Below the pieces are notes generated by a model. The model had not been told where the DNA came from. It searched no databases and saw only the letters and a list, made by a program, of their open reading frames with translations. This document shows, in pieces, positions 1 through 9,844 of a stretch of DNA of 64,000 bases (the first letter of the stretch is position 1; each line of letters opens with the position of its first letter). Origin of the DNA: Streptomyces sp. MMG1121 (GTDB taxonomy: Bacteria > Actinomycetota > Actinomycetes > Streptomycetales > Streptomycetaceae); assembly GCF_001280015.1 (NCBI RefSeq), contig NZ_LGDV01000189.1:62001-126000 (forward strand), written 5' to 3'. The position numbers were made by a program, and so were the translations under genes.

Positions 1-1598
1 AGCCGGGCCTGGGCGAACGCGCGCACCAGGTCGTGCAGCCGGTAGCGGCTGCCGCGCACGTGGTCGAGCAGACCGGCCCGGGCGAGGGCGACGAGATGGC
101 GGGTGGCCTCGGCCTCGTCCGTGGCGAGCAGCGCGGCCGCCGCCGCGGCTCCCAGCGAGGCCCGGCCCGCGAGCGCGAGCCTTCTCAGCAGCCGGCGCGA
201 GGGCTCCGGCTGGTCGGTGTAGCGCAGCCACAGGGCACGCTCCACCGGTTCCACCGGGCCGTACGCGCCCAGGTCCGCGGCCAGCTGCCGGGGCGAGCGC
301 GGACCGAGCGCGGAGCCCGCGACCCGCAGCGCCAGCGGCAGTCCGCCGGTGAGGTCCCGGATCCGGTCGGCGGACTCGGCGTCGTACGGTCCCGACGCGT
401 CCTCGGCGGCGGCGCTCAGCAGGTCCTCGGCGCCCGCCGCGTCCAGTTCCTCGACCGGCAGGTGGTGCACCCAGGCCGGGAGGTCCGCGGGCAGGTCGAG
501 GGCCGTACGGGCGGTGACCAGGACCAGGCTGTCGGAGTGCTCGGGGACCAGGGCCCGCACCTGCTCCGGGTCCGAGGCGTCGTCCAGCACGATCGTCACG
601 GGCAGACCGGTCAGCTGCTGGTGGTACAGCTCGCCGAGCCGCTTGACCTGCTGGTCGGGGGAGGAGCGCTCCCGGAACAGCAACTGCTCGCGGGGCGCGC
701 CGAGCCGGTTGAGCAGATGCAGCAGGGCGTCTCGGGTGGACAGCGGCGCCTCCTCCCGGCTGCCGCCGCGCAGGTCCACGACCACCGCGCCACGGAAGTG
801 GTCCCGCAGATCGTGCGCCGCGCGCACCGCGAGCGTGGTCCGGCCGGAGCCGGGCTCGCCGTGCAGGACGACCACCGTGGGACGGGTCTCCGTGGCCGCC
901 CGGGCCGACTGCGCCCACTGCCTGATCCGCGCCAGCTCGGCCCTGCGCCCCGCGAACCGGCCGTCCGGCTCGGGCAGTTGGCCGAAGGACTGCTCCAGTA
1001 CCGAGCGCCTGCGGGCCGCCGCGCTCTTGTCGGCGCCGCGCAGCGTGGGGCTCGTGGACTTCTTCGGGCCCGTGGAGGCGCTGAGCATCCGCTGCTGGTC
1101 GAGGAACGGGCGGATGCCGCGCACCTCCAGCGCGGTCAGCCACTGCAACCGCAACTGCTCCGGACCGCCGGGCTGGCCTGCCGCGCCGGCGCGGTGATGG
1201 GCGGCCGGCAGATGGGTGCCGGCCACCTTCACCACCGTGGCGGCGGCACCGGCCACGCCGGCGGCCACACCCGCGCCGACAGCCGTACCGGTGCCGGTGC
1301 CGAGGGACAGATCGGCCACCGCGGCGGCGACGGCGGCAACCACGGCCACCAGCAGGGCGGTTCCGGCACCGGCGCGGGCGTAGCGCTGCCCGAAGGTCAG
1401 CCGGCCCGCCTCGGCCTCATCCAGCGCCCGGGTGTACACCTCGTACTCCTCACCGGCCGCGCCCGCCATCGCGTCCAGCGCGCCGCGGGCCCGCGACAGC
1501 AGGACCTGTCCGTCGACCCGCCCGCCCGACCGCCGTGCCTCCTCCTCCACGGCCCGCACCAGCAGCCGCTCGGCCTCCGCCCGATGGTTCTCCCGCAT
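1..1598 (-). CDS. NB-ARC/AAA ATPase regulatory protein (3' end outside window)
   Basis: The frame stays open from an ATG at 1598 to the window edge (532 codons), so the C-terminus is missing. A GGAGGGG ribosome site sits 7 nt upstream of the ATG. The N-terminus is charged, then two hydrophobic segments (about residues 85-140) suggest membrane anchoring. Next comes an NTPase core with P-loop GEPGSGRTT, a hydrophobic VTIVLDDA Walker B strand and a GGLPLALR motif of NB-ARC/AP-ATPases. The last visible residues, RYRLHDLVRAFAQ, are the winged-helix stretch typical of AfsR/SARP-like and NB-ARC proteins. In this family TPR repeats usually follow; here they would lie outside the window. Likely a signalling or regulatory STAND ATPase; the ligand is unknown. 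Confidence 0.8.
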   Translation of the reverse strand, partial: MRENHRAEAERLLVRAVEEEARRSGGRVDGQVLLSRARGALDAMAGAAGEEYEVYTRALDEAEAGRLTFGQRYARAGAGTALLVAVVAAVAAAVADLSLGTGTGTAVGAGVAAGVAGAAATVVKVAGTHLPAAHHRAGAAGQPGGPEQLRLQWLTALEVRGIRPFLDQQRMLSASTGPKKSTSPTLRGADKSAAARRRSVLEQSFGQLPEPDGRFAGRRAELARIRQWAQSARAATETRPTVVVLHGEPGSGRTTLAVRAAHDLRDHFRGAVVVDLRGGSREEAPLSTRDALLHLLNRLGAPREQLLFRERSSPDQQVKRLGELYHQQLTGLPVTIVLDDASDPEQVRALVPEHSDSLVLVTARTALDLPADLPAWVHHLPVEELDAAGAEDLLSAAAEDASGPYDAESADRIRDLTGGLPLALRVAGSALGPRSPRQLAADLGAYGPVEPVERALWLRYTDQPEPSRRLLRRLALAGRASLGAAAAAALLATDEAEATRHLVALARAGLLDHVRGSRYRLHDLVRAFAQAR

Positions 1599-1788
1599 GT
1601 CCTGTCCCCTCCGGCGGCAACGTCCTTGCCCATGAGTGTCCTTCGCGCCGCACGTGATGGCGAGGGGGCGACGATCAGTGGAGGGGTGAGGATTTCGTGC
1701 CAACGCCCGGCCGGGCGAGGGATGGCGAGGGATTTCGGCAAGCCGGGCGCGACGATCGGCGCCGGACCGGGCACCCAGCCGCCCGGTG

Positions 1789-2337
1789 TCAGAGCTCGAC
1801 GGTCCAGACACCCGCGGGGTGTTCGTCCGGCGGCAGCCACAGCTGGGGCTGGGATTCCCGGTGTTCGTCCCCGGCCCCTTCCTCCCCGTGGAAGCGGCCC
1901 TGCGCGTCGGGCCACGTCACCTGGAGGACCGGGAAGGGCGGCCGCCGGTAGAACCGGATGGCACGGCCGAAGAAGGTTCGGTACCAGCGCAGGTCGACGT
2001 TCCTGAGGGCGACGCGCCGCCCCTCGGCGATGCCCTCGTGCTCCTGCCCGTCCGCCGGTACGGCGCCGGCCGCGGCCCGGTCCCCGAGCGCGTTGAGCAT
2101 GCGGTGCATGGTGTGCACGTCCAGCCCGAACAGGGCGAGTTCGGGGACGCCGTGCGTGTGGGACAGGCCGATCGTGTAGGCGAACCCGGGACCGATCTCG
2201 TCCTCGGGGACCATGACGACGTGCCAGCCGTGCCGCCGGACGTTCTCGATGATCCCGAGGTCGGCCCGGTCCGCCGCGTCACGGTCGCCGTAGTCGTGGC
2301 AGAGCACACAGCGGCAGGCGAAAGGGGCGCGGGACAT
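1789..2337 (-). CDS. DUF4262 domain-containing protein
   Basis: This 182-residue protein starts MSRAPFACRCVLC, a short Cys-rich N-terminus (three Cys in a CxCxxC arrangement), and continues with the DUF4262 signature: WHVVMVPEDE, then FAYTIGLSHTHGVPELALFGL. That matches the usual length and order of the family. DUF4262 proteins are small, cytoplasmic, common in actinobacteria and of unknown biochemical function. The C-terminal part (RWYRTFFGRAIRFYRRPPFPVLQV) is also typical. It lies between an ATPase gene and a small membrane protein on the same strand, with no obvious operon partner. Confidence 0.8.
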   Translation of the reverse strand: MSRAPFACRCVLCHDYGDRDAADRADLGIIENVRRHGWHVVMVPEDEIGPGFAYTIGLSHTHGVPELALFGLDVHTMHRMLNALGDRAAAGAVPADGQEHEGIAEGRRVALRNVDLRWYRTFFGRAIRFYRRPPFPVLQVTWPDAQGRFHGEEGAGDEHRESQPQLWLPPDEHPAGVWTVEL

Positions 2338-2357
2338 GGGGCGAGGCTACACGCAGG

Positions 2358-2786
2358 TCATCGCGGTCCCGAGGCCGTGTCGAGAGCACGGCGACCGCCG
2401 TCGCCCCCGGCTCTCGCCGGTCTGCTGCGCCCCCTCCCCGCCGCCAGGCACACACAAGCCCCGGCCAGCGCTCCCTCCGCCACCGCGCACAGGAGTGCCT
2501 GGAGCAAGGCGCTGCCCGGGTGGGCGGTGGTGATGTCGAACCAGGCGTCCAGGACGGCCGTCGAGGCTGTCGCGGAGGCGGTGAGGCGGGCTCGGGGGTC
2601 GCCGCGCAGGCCCAGGAAGGCGGTGGTGGCGCAGCCTGTGGCCAGGAGGACGTCGAGGCCGATCCAGGGCAGCGGCCAGTTGTCCACCCGGGTGCTGCCC
2701 GGCAGGGTCACGGCCAGCACCGCCATCCACGGCACCAGCAGGACCGCCACCGCCCCCAGGGCCATCAGCGCCCACTTCCTGCTCAT
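2358..2786 (-). CDS. Small membrane protein, unknown function
   Basis: I place the start at an ATG preceded by GGAAGGGGG with 5-nt spacing. The frame stays open another 37 codons upstream, but that part contains a 9-bp tandem repeat and looks like promoter DNA. The 142-residue product has about four hydrophobic segments (LMALGAVAVLLVPWMAVLAVTL, IGLDVLLATGCATTAFLGL, and two later ones) and an Arg/Gly-rich tail. I recognise no conserved motif. It is divergent from the ArsR-type regulator, and the shared upstream region carries repeats, so the regulator may control it. Confidence 0.6.
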   Translation of the reverse strand: MSRKWALMALGAVAVLLVPWMAVLAVTLPGSTRVDNWPLPWIGLDVLLATGCATTAFLGLRGDPRARLTASATASTAVLDAWFDITTAHPGSALLQALLCAVAEGALAGACVCLAAGRGRSRPARAGGDGGRRALDTASGPR

Positions 2787-2820
2787 CGCCGCCCCCTTCC
2801 CGCAGCCTCCGCGAGCTGCC

Positions 2821-2893
2821 TCCGACTGATCCGACTGATCCGACCGCCTCCACCGTAGAACGCAGAGAAAATTCTGCAAAGAAAATTCGGCAG
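2821..2893. promoter_or_regulatory. Repeat-rich divergent promoter region of the ArsR-type gene
   Basis: Between the divergent membrane-protein and ArsR-type genes lies a 13-bp near-perfect direct repeat, AGAAAATTCTGCA (2866-2878) and AGAAAATTCGGCA (2880-2892), with 14-bp periodicity. The first copy overlaps an inverted repeat, GCAGA-N6-TCTGC. Upstream, the 9-mer TCCGACTGA is repeated in tandem (2821-2845). AT-rich repeats like this stand out in DNA above 70 percent GC. They are good candidates for the operator of the adjacent winged-helix regulator. That assignment is inferred. Confidence 0.45.
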
Positions 2894-2935
2894 ACATCAG
2901 GGACGCCTCAGGGTTCTCAGGGTTACGGTGGCGGC

Positions 2936-3526
2936 ATGACCGACGGCATGCCCGAGATGACCAGCCTGGAGCGCACCGCCCTCTACAAGTCCCTCGGCAA
3001 CCCGCTGCGCCGCCGGATCCTCGAATACCTCGGCCGACACGGCGAGGCGAACTCCACCGTCCTCGCCCGTGAACTCGGCGAAAGCTCCGGCACCACCAGC
3101 TACCACCTGCGCAAACTCGCCGAGCAACGGCTCGTCGAGGAGATCCCGGAGAAGTCCGGCGGGCGTGAGCGGTGGTGGCGCTCGCTGCCGTTCAGCCACA
3201 CCACGCCCGACCCCGCCACGATGCCCCCGCAGGAGTACGCGGCAGTCGCCGAGCTGGCCCACCTCAAGATCGAGGTCGACACCGCCCTGTACCGGCGTGC
3301 CCACCAGGAGTACCGCGGCCCCGAGGGCTGGGCCCAGATCCAGCGTCACGGCACCTGGCTCACCCGGGAGGAACTCCTCGATTTCATGCGGGAGTACCAC
3401 GCGCTGCTGAAGCGGTACGGGCACGCGCGCGAGGCGGCGCCCGACGGGGCGCGCCCGGTCAGCATGCGTTTCTACGCCGTCTCCGAGCCCGTGGGAGAGT
3501 GGAACGGTGAACCGACTGGCGCATGA
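2936..3526 (+). CDS. ArsR-type winged-helix transcriptional regulator
   Basis: A 196-residue protein. Residues 10-80 form an ArsR/HTH_20 winged helix: [17 protein letters not shown], then [24 protein letters not shown] as the recognition region, then the wing [10 protein letters not shown]. No metal-binding Cys set is visible, so this is not a classical metal sensor. The C-terminal half is helical, probably for dimerisation or ligand binding. Its last 20 bp overlap the next gene, so the two are almost certainly translationally coupled. It may regulate that thioredoxin-fold protein and the divergent small membrane protein. Confidence 0.82.
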   Translation: MTDGMPEMTSLERTALYKSLGNPLRRRILEYLGRHGEANSTVLARELGESSGTTSYHLRKLAEQRLVEEIPEKSGGRERWWRSLPFSHTTPDPATMPPQEYAAVAELAHLKIEVDTALYRRAHQEYRGPEGWAQIQRHGTWLTREELLDFMREYHALLKRYGHAREAAPDGARPVSMRFYAVSEPVGEWNGEPTGA

Positions 3527-5543
3527 GACCTCCCCGTATCTCCTCCAGCACGCCGACAACCCCGTCGACTGGTGGCCCTGGTCGGCCGAGGCCTTCGACG
3601 AGGCTCGGAAGACGAACAGGCCCGTTCTGCTGAGCGTGGGGTACAGCAGCTGTCACTGGTGTCATGTGATGGCTCACGAGTCCTTCGAGGACCAGGGCAC
3701 CGCGGACTACCTCAACGAGCACTTCGTCAGCGTCAAGGTCGACCGCGAGGAGCGGCCGGACGTCGATGCCGTGTACATGGAGGCCGTGCAGGCGGCCACC
3801 GGGCAGGGTGGCTGGCCCATGACCGTCTTCCTCACCCCGGACGCCGAGCCCTTCTACTTCGGGACCTACTTCCCGCCCGCGCCCCGGCACGGCATGCCCG
3901 CCTTCCGGCAGGTGCTGGAGGGTGTCCGGCAGGCCTGGGACACCCGGCGCGACGAGGTCGGCGAGGTCGCCGGAAAGATCGTGCGCGATCTGGCCCAGCG
4001 GGAGATCAGCCACCAGGGCGACCGGGCCCCGGGCGAGCCGGAGCTGGCGCAGGCACTGCTCGGGCTCACCCGCGAGTACGACCCGCAGCGCGGCGGATTC
4101 GGCGGGGCGCCGAAGTTCCCGCCGTCCATGGTCCTGGAGTTCCTGCTGCGCCACCACGCGCGGACCGGCTCCGACGGTGCGCTCCAGATGGCCCAGGACA
4201 CCTGTGAGCGCATGGCCCGCGGCGGCCTCTACGACCAGCTCGGCGGTGGGTTCGCCCGCTACTCCGTCGACCGTGACTGGGTCGTGCCCCACTTTGAGAA
4301 GATGCTTTACGACAATGCCCTTCTGTGCCGGGTCTACGCTCATCTCTGGCGGGCCACCGGTTCCGACCTCGCCCGGCGCGTCGCCCTGGAGACCGCCGAC
4401 TTCCTCGTGCGTGAACTGCGCACCGACGAGGGCGGGTTCGCCTCCGCGCTCGACGCCGACAGCGACGACGGAACCGGGCGCCACGTCGAGGGGGCGTACT
4501 ACGTCTGGACGCCCGAGCGGCTGCGCGCCGTCCTCGGGGACGCGGACGGCGACCTCGCCGCCCAGTACTTCGGCGTGACCGGCGAGGGTACCTTCGAGCA
4601 CGGCCAGTCCGTGCTCCAACTCCCGCAGACGGAAGGCGTCCTCGACGCCGAGAAGGTCGTCTCGGTCCGGCAGAGGCTGCTCGCCGAGCGCGCCGAACGC
4701 CCCGCCCCCGGCCGGGACGACAAGGTCGTCGCCGCCTGGAACGGGCTCGCTGTCGCCGCGCTCGCCGAGACCGGCGCCTACTTCGGCCGCCCCGACCTGA
4801 TCGAGGCCGCCCTCGGCGCCGCCGACCTCCTCGTGCGCGTGCATCTCGACGAGCACGCCCGGCTCGCCCGGACCAGCAAGGACGGCCGCGTCGGCCCCAA
4901 CGCCGGAGTGCTGGAGGACTACGGCGACGTCGCCGAGGGCTTCCTCGCGCTCGCCTCCGTCACGGGCGAGGGCGTCTGGCTGGACTTCGCCGGACTGCTC
5001 CTCGACCATGTGCTCGCCCGGTTCGCCGACCCCGGGACCGGCGCCCTGTACGACGCGGCCGCCGACGCCGAGCAGCTCATCCGCCGGCCGCAGGACCCCA
5101 CCGACAACGCCGCCCCCTCCGGCTGGACCGCGGCGGCCGGCGCGCTGCTCGGCTATGCCGCGCACACCGGATCCGAGCCTCACCGGACCGCCGCCGAGCG
5201 GGCGTTGGGCGTCGTCACCACGCTCGGGCCGCGCGTGCCGCGGTTCATCGGCTGGGGTCTCGCCGTGGCCGAGGCCCTCCTCGACGGGCCGAAGGAGGTC
5301 GCCGTCGTCGGACCCGGCACGGCGGCCGACGCGCACACGACCGCCTTGCACCGCACGGCACTTCTGGGCACGGCCCCGGGTGCTGTCGTCGCCGTGGGCG
5401 CTGCGGGGAGTGATGAGTTCCCGCTCCTCGCCGACCGGCCGCTCGTCGCCGGTCAACCTGCGGCTTACGTCTGCCGTAACTTCACCTGCGACGCGCCGAC
5501 GACCGATCCGGAGCGGTTGCGAACCGCACTGAACGGGCGCTGA
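3507..5543 (+). CDS. Thioredoxin domain-containing protein, YyaL/DUF255 family
   Basis: This 678-residue protein starts with GTG inside the end of the ArsR-type gene. The N-terminal DUF255 thioredoxin-like domain carries [14 protein letters not shown] and a CxxC pair, C49-H-W-C52, followed by VMAHESFED. The remainder is an alpha/alpha-barrel resembling six-hairpin glycosidases ([41 protein letters not shown]). Length and order match bacterial YyaL and human SPATA20. The function is not firmly known; proposals include redox and fertility or sporulation roles. Coupling to an ArsR-type regulator suggests conditional expression. Confidence 0.9.
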   Translation: MNRLAHETSPYLLQHADNPVDWWPWSAEAFDEARKTNRPVLLSVGYSSCHWCHVMAHESFEDQGTADYLNEHFVSVKVDREERPDVDAVYMEAVQAATGQGGWPMTVFLTPDAEPFYFGTYFPPAPRHGMPAFRQVLEGVRQAWDTRRDEVGEVAGKIVRDLAQREISHQGDRAPGEPELAQALLGLTREYDPQRGGFGGAPKFPPSMVLEFLLRHHARTGSDGALQMAQDTCERMARGGLYDQLGGGFARYSVDRDWVVPHFEKMLYDNALLCRVYAHLWRATGSDLARRVALETADFLVRELRTDEGGFASALDADSDDGTGRHVEGAYYVWTPERLRAVLGDADGDLAAQYFGVTGEGTFEHGQSVLQLPQTEGVLDAEKVVSVRQRLLAERAERPAPGRDDKVVAAWNGLAVAALAETGAYFGRPDLIEAALGAADLLVRVHLDEHARLARTSKDGRVGPNAGVLEDYGDVAEGFLALASVTGEGVWLDFAGLLLDHVLARFADPGTGALYDAAADAEQLIRRPQDPTDNAAPSGWTAAAGALLGYAAHTGSEPHRTAAERALGVVTTLGPRVPRFIGWGLAVAEALLDGPKEVAVVGPGTAADAHTTALHRTALLGTAPGAVVAVGAAGSDEFPLLADRPLVAGQPAAYVCRNFTCDAPTTDPERLRTALNGR

Positions 5544-5575
5544 GCGGCGCAAACGCACGGAAGGCGGAAAGTGGC

Positions 5576-5609
5576 AACTGTCCGAAACTGAGCAGGTGTT
5601 CGGATAGTT
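5576..5609 (+). terminator. Stem-loop after the YyaL-family gene
   Basis: An 11-nt inverted repeat (AACTGTCCGAA / TTCGGATAGTT, 10 of 11 positions paired, 12-nt loop) begins about 30 nt after the stop codon. There is no T-tract, as is common in Streptomyces. It probably ends or stabilises the upstream transcript. It could instead be an operator for the glycan cluster that follows. Confidence 0.4.
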
Positions 5610-5760
5610 ACCGCTTAAAGCACCCCCGTTCCGAAACAAGCTATTTATCGGAAGAGCTCCCGCGCTTCACAGTTCCCCCCTACGCTCTCCACAGCGCGTG
5701 CGACAGGCATCACTCACCGTCGCGCGCCCAGGGGGTTTCAGGGGGATCTGGGGGGATCTT

Positions 5761-7029
5761 TTGCTGACGTCTGTCTTCATCGCTGCCGTTTCGCTTGCCC
5801 TTTTCTGGATGGCGGCCTTCACCTTGTGGTGGCAGATGCACGCGTGGCGTACGCCCGAGGTGCTCGCCTCCACCCGGTTCGGCAGACCGGACGGGGACGA
5901 ACACGTGTCGTTCTCGCTGCTGTTGCCGGCCCGCCACGAGCAGGCGGTGCTCGACCACACCATCCAGCGGCTGCTGGAGTCCACGCACACCGACTTCGAG
6001 ATCATCGTCATCGTCGGGCACGACGACCCCGAGACCACGGCCGTCGCCGAGCAGGCCGCCGCACGGGACACGCGCGTACGCGTCGTCGTCGACACCCACG
6101 AGAAGAAGAACAAGCCGAAGGCCATGAACACGGCGCTGCCGCACTGCCGCGGCGACGTCGTCGGGGTCTTCGACGCCGAGGACCAGGTCCATCCGGAGCT
6201 GCTCGCCCACGTCGACCACGCCTTCCGCACCACCGGCGCCGACGTCGTCCAGGGCGGCGTCCAGCTCATCAACTTCCACTCCAGCTGGTACAGCCTGCGC
6301 AACTGCCTGGAGTACTTCTTCTGGTTCCGCTCCCGGCTGCACCTGCACGCGCAGAAGGGGTTCATCCCGCTCGGCGGCAACACCGTCTTCGTCCGCACCG
6401 GTGTCCTCAGGGACGCGGACGGCTGGGATCCCGACTGCCTCGCCGAGGACTGCGATCTGGGCGTCCGGCTCTCCAGCGTCGGCAAGAAGGTCGTCGTCGC
6501 CTACGACTCCGACATGGTCACCCGTGAGGAGACACCGGGAAGCCTCATGTCGCTGCTCAAGCAGCGCACTCGCTGGAACCAGGGCTTCCTGCAGGTGTAC
6601 CGCAAGAGGGACTGGCGCCAACTTCCGGGATTCGGGCAGCGGTTGCTCGCCCGGTACACCCTGATGACCCCGTTCCTGCAGGCCTTCTCCGGTGTCGTCA
6701 TCCCGCTCAACGCGGCCGTCGCGCTCTTCCTCGACGTGCCCGTCGGCGTCGCCTTCCTCACCTTCCTGCCCCTGGTCACCGCCGCCGTCACCTTCGTCTT
6801 CGAGGTGGTCGGCCTGCACGACTTCGGCAGGCAGTACGGCCTGAAGGTCCGCCTCGTCCACTACGTGAAACTCATCGTGGGCGGCCCCTTCTACCAGGTC
6901 CTCCTCGCCGGTGCCGCGATCCGTGCCGTGTGGCGCGAGCAACGCGGGCGCAACGACTGGGAGTTGACCTCGCACGTCGGCGCGCACCTCACCGCGGCCG
7001 AGCCCCTCCGAGAGGACGTTCCCGCGTGA
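5761..7029 (+). CDS. Processive-type family 2 glycosyltransferase (CslA/HasA-like)
   Basis: A membrane glycosyltransferase, 422 residues from the preferred TTG start, which follows GGGGGGA by 4 nt. An in-frame GTG at 5698 would add 21 residues but lacks a ribosome site. An N-terminal TM helix leads into a GT-A domain: SLLLPARHEQ, the D138-A-E-D141 metal site, and the acceptor-side AED triad (D230). It ends in Q268-R-T-R-W272, the QxxRW signature of processive beta-glycan synthases such as cellulose or hyaluronan synthases. At least three TM helices follow. It probably polymerises a sugar nucleotide into an exported glycan; the sugar is unknown. Its stop overlaps the next start (GTGA), beginning a four-gene coupled block. 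Confidence 0.85.
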   Translation: MLTSVFIAAVSLALFWMAAFTLWWQMHAWRTPEVLASTRFGRPDGDEHVSFSLLLPARHEQAVLDHTIQRLLESTHTDFEIIVIVGHDDPETTAVAEQAAARDTRVRVVVDTHEKKNKPKAMNTALPHCRGDVVGVFDAEDQVHPELLAHVDHAFRTTGADVVQGGVQLINFHSSWYSLRNCLEYFFWFRSRLHLHAQKGFIPLGGNTVFVRTGVLRDADGWDPDCLAEDCDLGVRLSSVGKKVVVAYDSDMVTREETPGSLMSLLKQRTRWNQGFLQVYRKRDWRQLPGFGQRLLARYTLMTPFLQAFSGVVIPLNAAVALFLDVPVGVAFLTFLPLVTAAVTFVFEVVGLHDFGRQYGLKVRLVHYVKLIVGGPFYQVLLAGAAIRAVWREQRGRNDWELTSHVGAHLTAAEPLREDVPA

Positions 7030-8672
7030 CCTCCACTCTTCCCGCGGTGACCGCAGCGACGGTCCCCGCGCAGCGCCAGGCTGCGCCCACGACCCGTTCG
7101 ACCGGTCGAACGCGGCCTCCGGTACGACTCCGCTCCTCCCGCCCCGACCTGCTGCTCTGCGGCGCCCTGCTCACGGCGATCCTCGTCGTCCAGGGCTGGA
7201 ACATCGCCGACTACCCGACCCTCAGCGACGACGAGGGCACCTACCTCGCCCAGGCCTGGGCCGTCCAGCAGGGCCGGGGCCTGGCCCACTACACCTACTG
7301 GTACGACCATCCGCCGCTCGGCTGGATCCAGATAGCCCTGCTCGGCTGGATCCCCTCGGCGCTCAGTCCCGGCTCGATGACCGTCGCCACCATGCGCATC
7401 GCCATGCTCGCGATCAGCGGCGTCAGCGCGGTCCTCGTCTACGTCCTCGGCCGCCGGCTCTCCCTGCCCCGCTGGGCCGCCGGACTCGGCATGGCCCTGT
7501 TCGGGCTCTCCCCGCTCGCGGTCGTGCTCAGCCGGGAGATCTTCCTCGACAACATCGCCGTGATGTGGCTGCTGCTGGCGTTCTGCCTCGCCGCCTCGCC
7601 CAGCCGCCACCTGTGGCACCACTTCGGCGCGGGCCTCGCCGCCGCCGCGGGCGTGCTCACCAAGGAGACGATGCTCGTCGTCCTGCCCGCCCTGCTCGTC
7701 ACCATGTGGCGGCACAGCCACCGCGACACCCGTAAGTTCGCCCTCACCGGAGCCGTCACCGCCTGCGCCCTGATCGGCCTCTCGTATCCGCTCTTCGCGC
7801 TGCTGAAGGGCGAGTTGTTCCCCGGCGCCGGGCACGTGTCCCTGTGGGACGGCATCACGTACCAGATGTCCCGGCCCGGTTCGGGCTTCATCCTGGACGC
7901 GGGATCCGGCTCGTACGGCGTGCTGCACTCCTGGCTGTACTACGACCGGGTGCTGCCCCTGGGCGGCCTCGTCGGCGCCCTGCTGCTGATCGTCACCTGG
8001 CGCTGGTCGGTCACCGCCCGCGCGCTCGCCGGACCGTCCCTGACCGTGGCGATCCTCGCCGCCGTCGCCCTGCGGCCCAACGGCTATCTGCCCGCCATGT
8101 ACGTCATCGGCGCGCTGCCCTTCCTCGCCCTGGTCCTGGCCGGCTCCGCCGCCTGCGTCGCGCACGCCGTGCTGCGCAGATGGCGGGCCGAGAGCGAGAG
8201 GCGCTACGTCACCGGCGGCCGGTACGCGCTCGCCGCCGTCCTCGCCCTCGCCGCCGGCGCCTACGTCGTGCCGCACTGGTACGACGGCGACCGCACCGCC
8301 GTCACCGCCGACGCCAACAAGCCCTACCGGCAGGCGTCCCACTGGCTCAGCACGAAGGTGGCCGACCCGAAGGACACCCGGGTCCTCGTCGACGACGCCC
8401 TGTGGCTGGACCTCGTGCACGCCGGGTACCGGCCCGGGCTCGGCGCCATCTGGTTCTACAAGGCCGACCTCGACCCGGCCGTCACCAGGACCATGCCGCA
8501 CGGCTGGCGCGACATCGACTACGTCGTCGCCTCGCCGACCGTCCGCCGCGACGCCAAGGACCTGCCCAACGTCCGGGCCGCCGTCCAGCACTCCGCACCG
8601 GTCGCCACCTTCGGCACCGGGGACGACCGCATCGAGATCCGGCGGATCCAGGCCACGGGAGGCCCCCGATGA
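7026..8672 (+). CDS. GT39/ArnT-like polytopic glycosyltransferase
   Basis: This 548-residue integral membrane protein starts at a GTG that overlaps the previous stop by 4 bp. It has the GT39/PMT_2 layout: an acidic first-loop motif, LSDDEGTYLAQAWAV, then YWYDHPPLGWIQIALLG and about ten TM helices, ending with an extracytoplasmic domain. The family uses polyprenyl-phosphate sugars as donors and modifies proteins, lipids or glycans outside the membrane. The next gene encodes a DPM-like synthase that could supply such a donor, so the two plausibly work as a pair. The acceptor may be the glycan from the upstream synthase or a surface lipid. Confidence 0.85.
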   Translation: MTSTLPAVTAATVPAQRQAAPTTRSTGRTRPPVRLRSSRPDLLLCGALLTAILVVQGWNIADYPTLSDDEGTYLAQAWAVQQGRGLAHYTYWYDHPPLGWIQIALLGWIPSALSPGSMTVATMRIAMLAISGVSAVLVYVLGRRLSLPRWAAGLGMALFGLSPLAVVLSREIFLDNIAVMWLLLAFCLAASPSRHLWHHFGAGLAAAAGVLTKETMLVVLPALLVTMWRHSHRDTRKFALTGAVTACALIGLSYPLFALLKGELFPGAGHVSLWDGITYQMSRPGSGFILDAGSGSYGVLHSWLYYDRVLPLGGLVGALLLIVTWRWSVTARALAGPSLTVAILAAVALRPNGYLPAMYVIGALPFLALVLAGSAACVAHAVLRRWRAESERRYVTGGRYALAAVLALAAGAYVVPHWYDGDRTAVTADANKPYRQASHWLSTKVADPKDTRVLVDDALWLDLVHAGYRPGLGAIWFYKADLDPAVTRTMPHGWRDIDYVVASPTVRRDAKDLPNVRAAVQHSAPVATFGTGDDRIEIRRIQATGGPR

Positions 8673-9844
8673 GCGGACACGAGTTCCCCGCCCCCGTCGC
8701 CGGCCTCGACGCCGCAGAGGTCCCGGAGCCCGGGGCCGTCACCATCGTCGTACCGACCTTCAACGAGTCCGCGAACATCCGGCGGCTGCTGCACCGGATC
8801 ACCGAGTCGGTGCCCGCGCGGATGCCCTGCGAGGTCCTCTTCGTGGACGACTCCACCGACGACACCCCCGAGGTCATCCGCGAGGCCGCCCAGGACTGCC
8901 CGTACCCGGTGGCCGTACTGCACCGGGACGAACCCGTCGGCGGGCTCGGCGGGGCGGTGGTCGAGGGGCTGCGGGCGGCGGCCTCGGAGTGGATCGTCGT
9001 CATGGACGGCGACTGCCAGCATCCGCCGTCCCTGGTACCGGAGCTGATCGCCACCGGCGGGCGCGCGAACGCCGCGCTGGTCGTCGCCTCCCGGTACATC
9101 GAGGGCGGCAGCCGGGCCGGGCTCGCCGGCGGCTACCGCGTGGCCGTCTCACGCACCGCGACCTGGCTCACCAAGGCCCTCTTCCCGCGCACCCTGCACG
9201 GCATCAGCGACCCGATGAGCGGCTTCTTCGCCATCCGGCGGAGCGCGGTCACGGCCGAGGTGCTCAGGCCGCTCGGCTACAAGATCCTCCTGGAGCTGGC
9301 CGTCCGCAGCCGCCCCCGGCAGATCGCCGAGGTGCCGTTCGTCTTCCAGGACCGGTTCGCGGGGGAGTCCAAGTCGACCGCGCGGGAGGGCCTGCGCTTT
9401 CTGCGCCATCTGGCCGGGCTGCGCACCGCCTCGCCGGTCGCCCGCATGATCGGCTTCGGGCTGATCGGTGCGAGCGGCTTCGTGCCCAACCTGGTCGGAC
9501 TGTGGGCGCTCACCGCGCTGGGCATGCACTACCTGCCCGCCGAGATCCTCGCCAACCAGTTCGGCGTCGCCTGGAACTTCCTGCTCATCGAGCAGTTGCT
9601 GTTCCGCGACCGGCGCGCCCATCGCCGCTGGTGGGACCGGATCGGCCGGTTCGCGCTGCTCGCCAACGCCGACCTGGTGCTGCGCATCCCGCTGATCGCC
9701 CTCCTCGTCGACCGGTTCGGCATGGGTGCCCTGCCCGCCACCGCGCTCGCGCTGGTCATGACGTTCGTCGTGCGCTTCGCCGGGACCGAAGCGCTGGTCT
9801 ACCTCCCCCGCCGTCGGGGGAGCCGAGCAAGGAGAGCCGTGTGA
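8669..9844 (+). CDS. Polyprenyl-phosphate glycosyltransferase with GtrA domain
   Basis: A 391-residue fusion. Residues 1-240 form a DPM1-like GT2 domain: VTIVVPTFNES, LFVDDSTDDT, a D-G-D-C-Q-H-P-P metal motif, and SDPMSGFFAIRRS. Residues 255-385 are a four-helix GtrA membrane domain (FGLIGASGFVPNLVGLWAL through AGTEALVYL). Enzymes of this type move a sugar from a nucleotide to polyprenyl phosphate; GtrA parts are linked to flipping it across the membrane. The start overlaps the previous stop (ATGA) and its stop overlaps the next start (GTGA). It most likely makes the donor for the GT39-like enzyme upstream. Confidence 0.88.
   Translation: MSGHEFPAPVAGLDAAEVPEPGAVTIVVPTFNESANIRRLLHRITESVPARMPCEVLFVDDSTDDTPEVIREAAQDCPYPVAVLHRDEPVGGLGGAVVEGLRAAASEWIVVMDGDCQHPPSLVPELIATGGRANAALVVASRYIEGGSRAGLAGGYRVAVSRTATWLTKALFPRTLHGISDPMSGFFAIRRSAVTAEVLRPLGYKILLELAVRSRPRQIAEVPFVFQDRFAGESKSTAREGLRFLRHLAGLRTASPVARMIGFGLIGASGFVPNLVGLWALTALGMHYLPAEILANQFGVAWNFLLIEQLLFRDRRAHRRWWDRIGRFALLANADLVLRIPLIALLVDRFGMGALPATALALVMTFVVRFAGTEALVYLPRRRGSRARRAV

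Noticed and set aside
33..2006. Plus-strand open frame at the window start
   Set aside because: Antisense to the NB-ARC ATPase, whose P-loop and NB-ARC motifs are on the minus strand.
2821..2897. Longer start for the small membrane protein (extra 37 residues)
   Set aside because: The extension crosses tandem and inverted repeats typical of a promoter, and a good ribosome site precedes the internal ATG.
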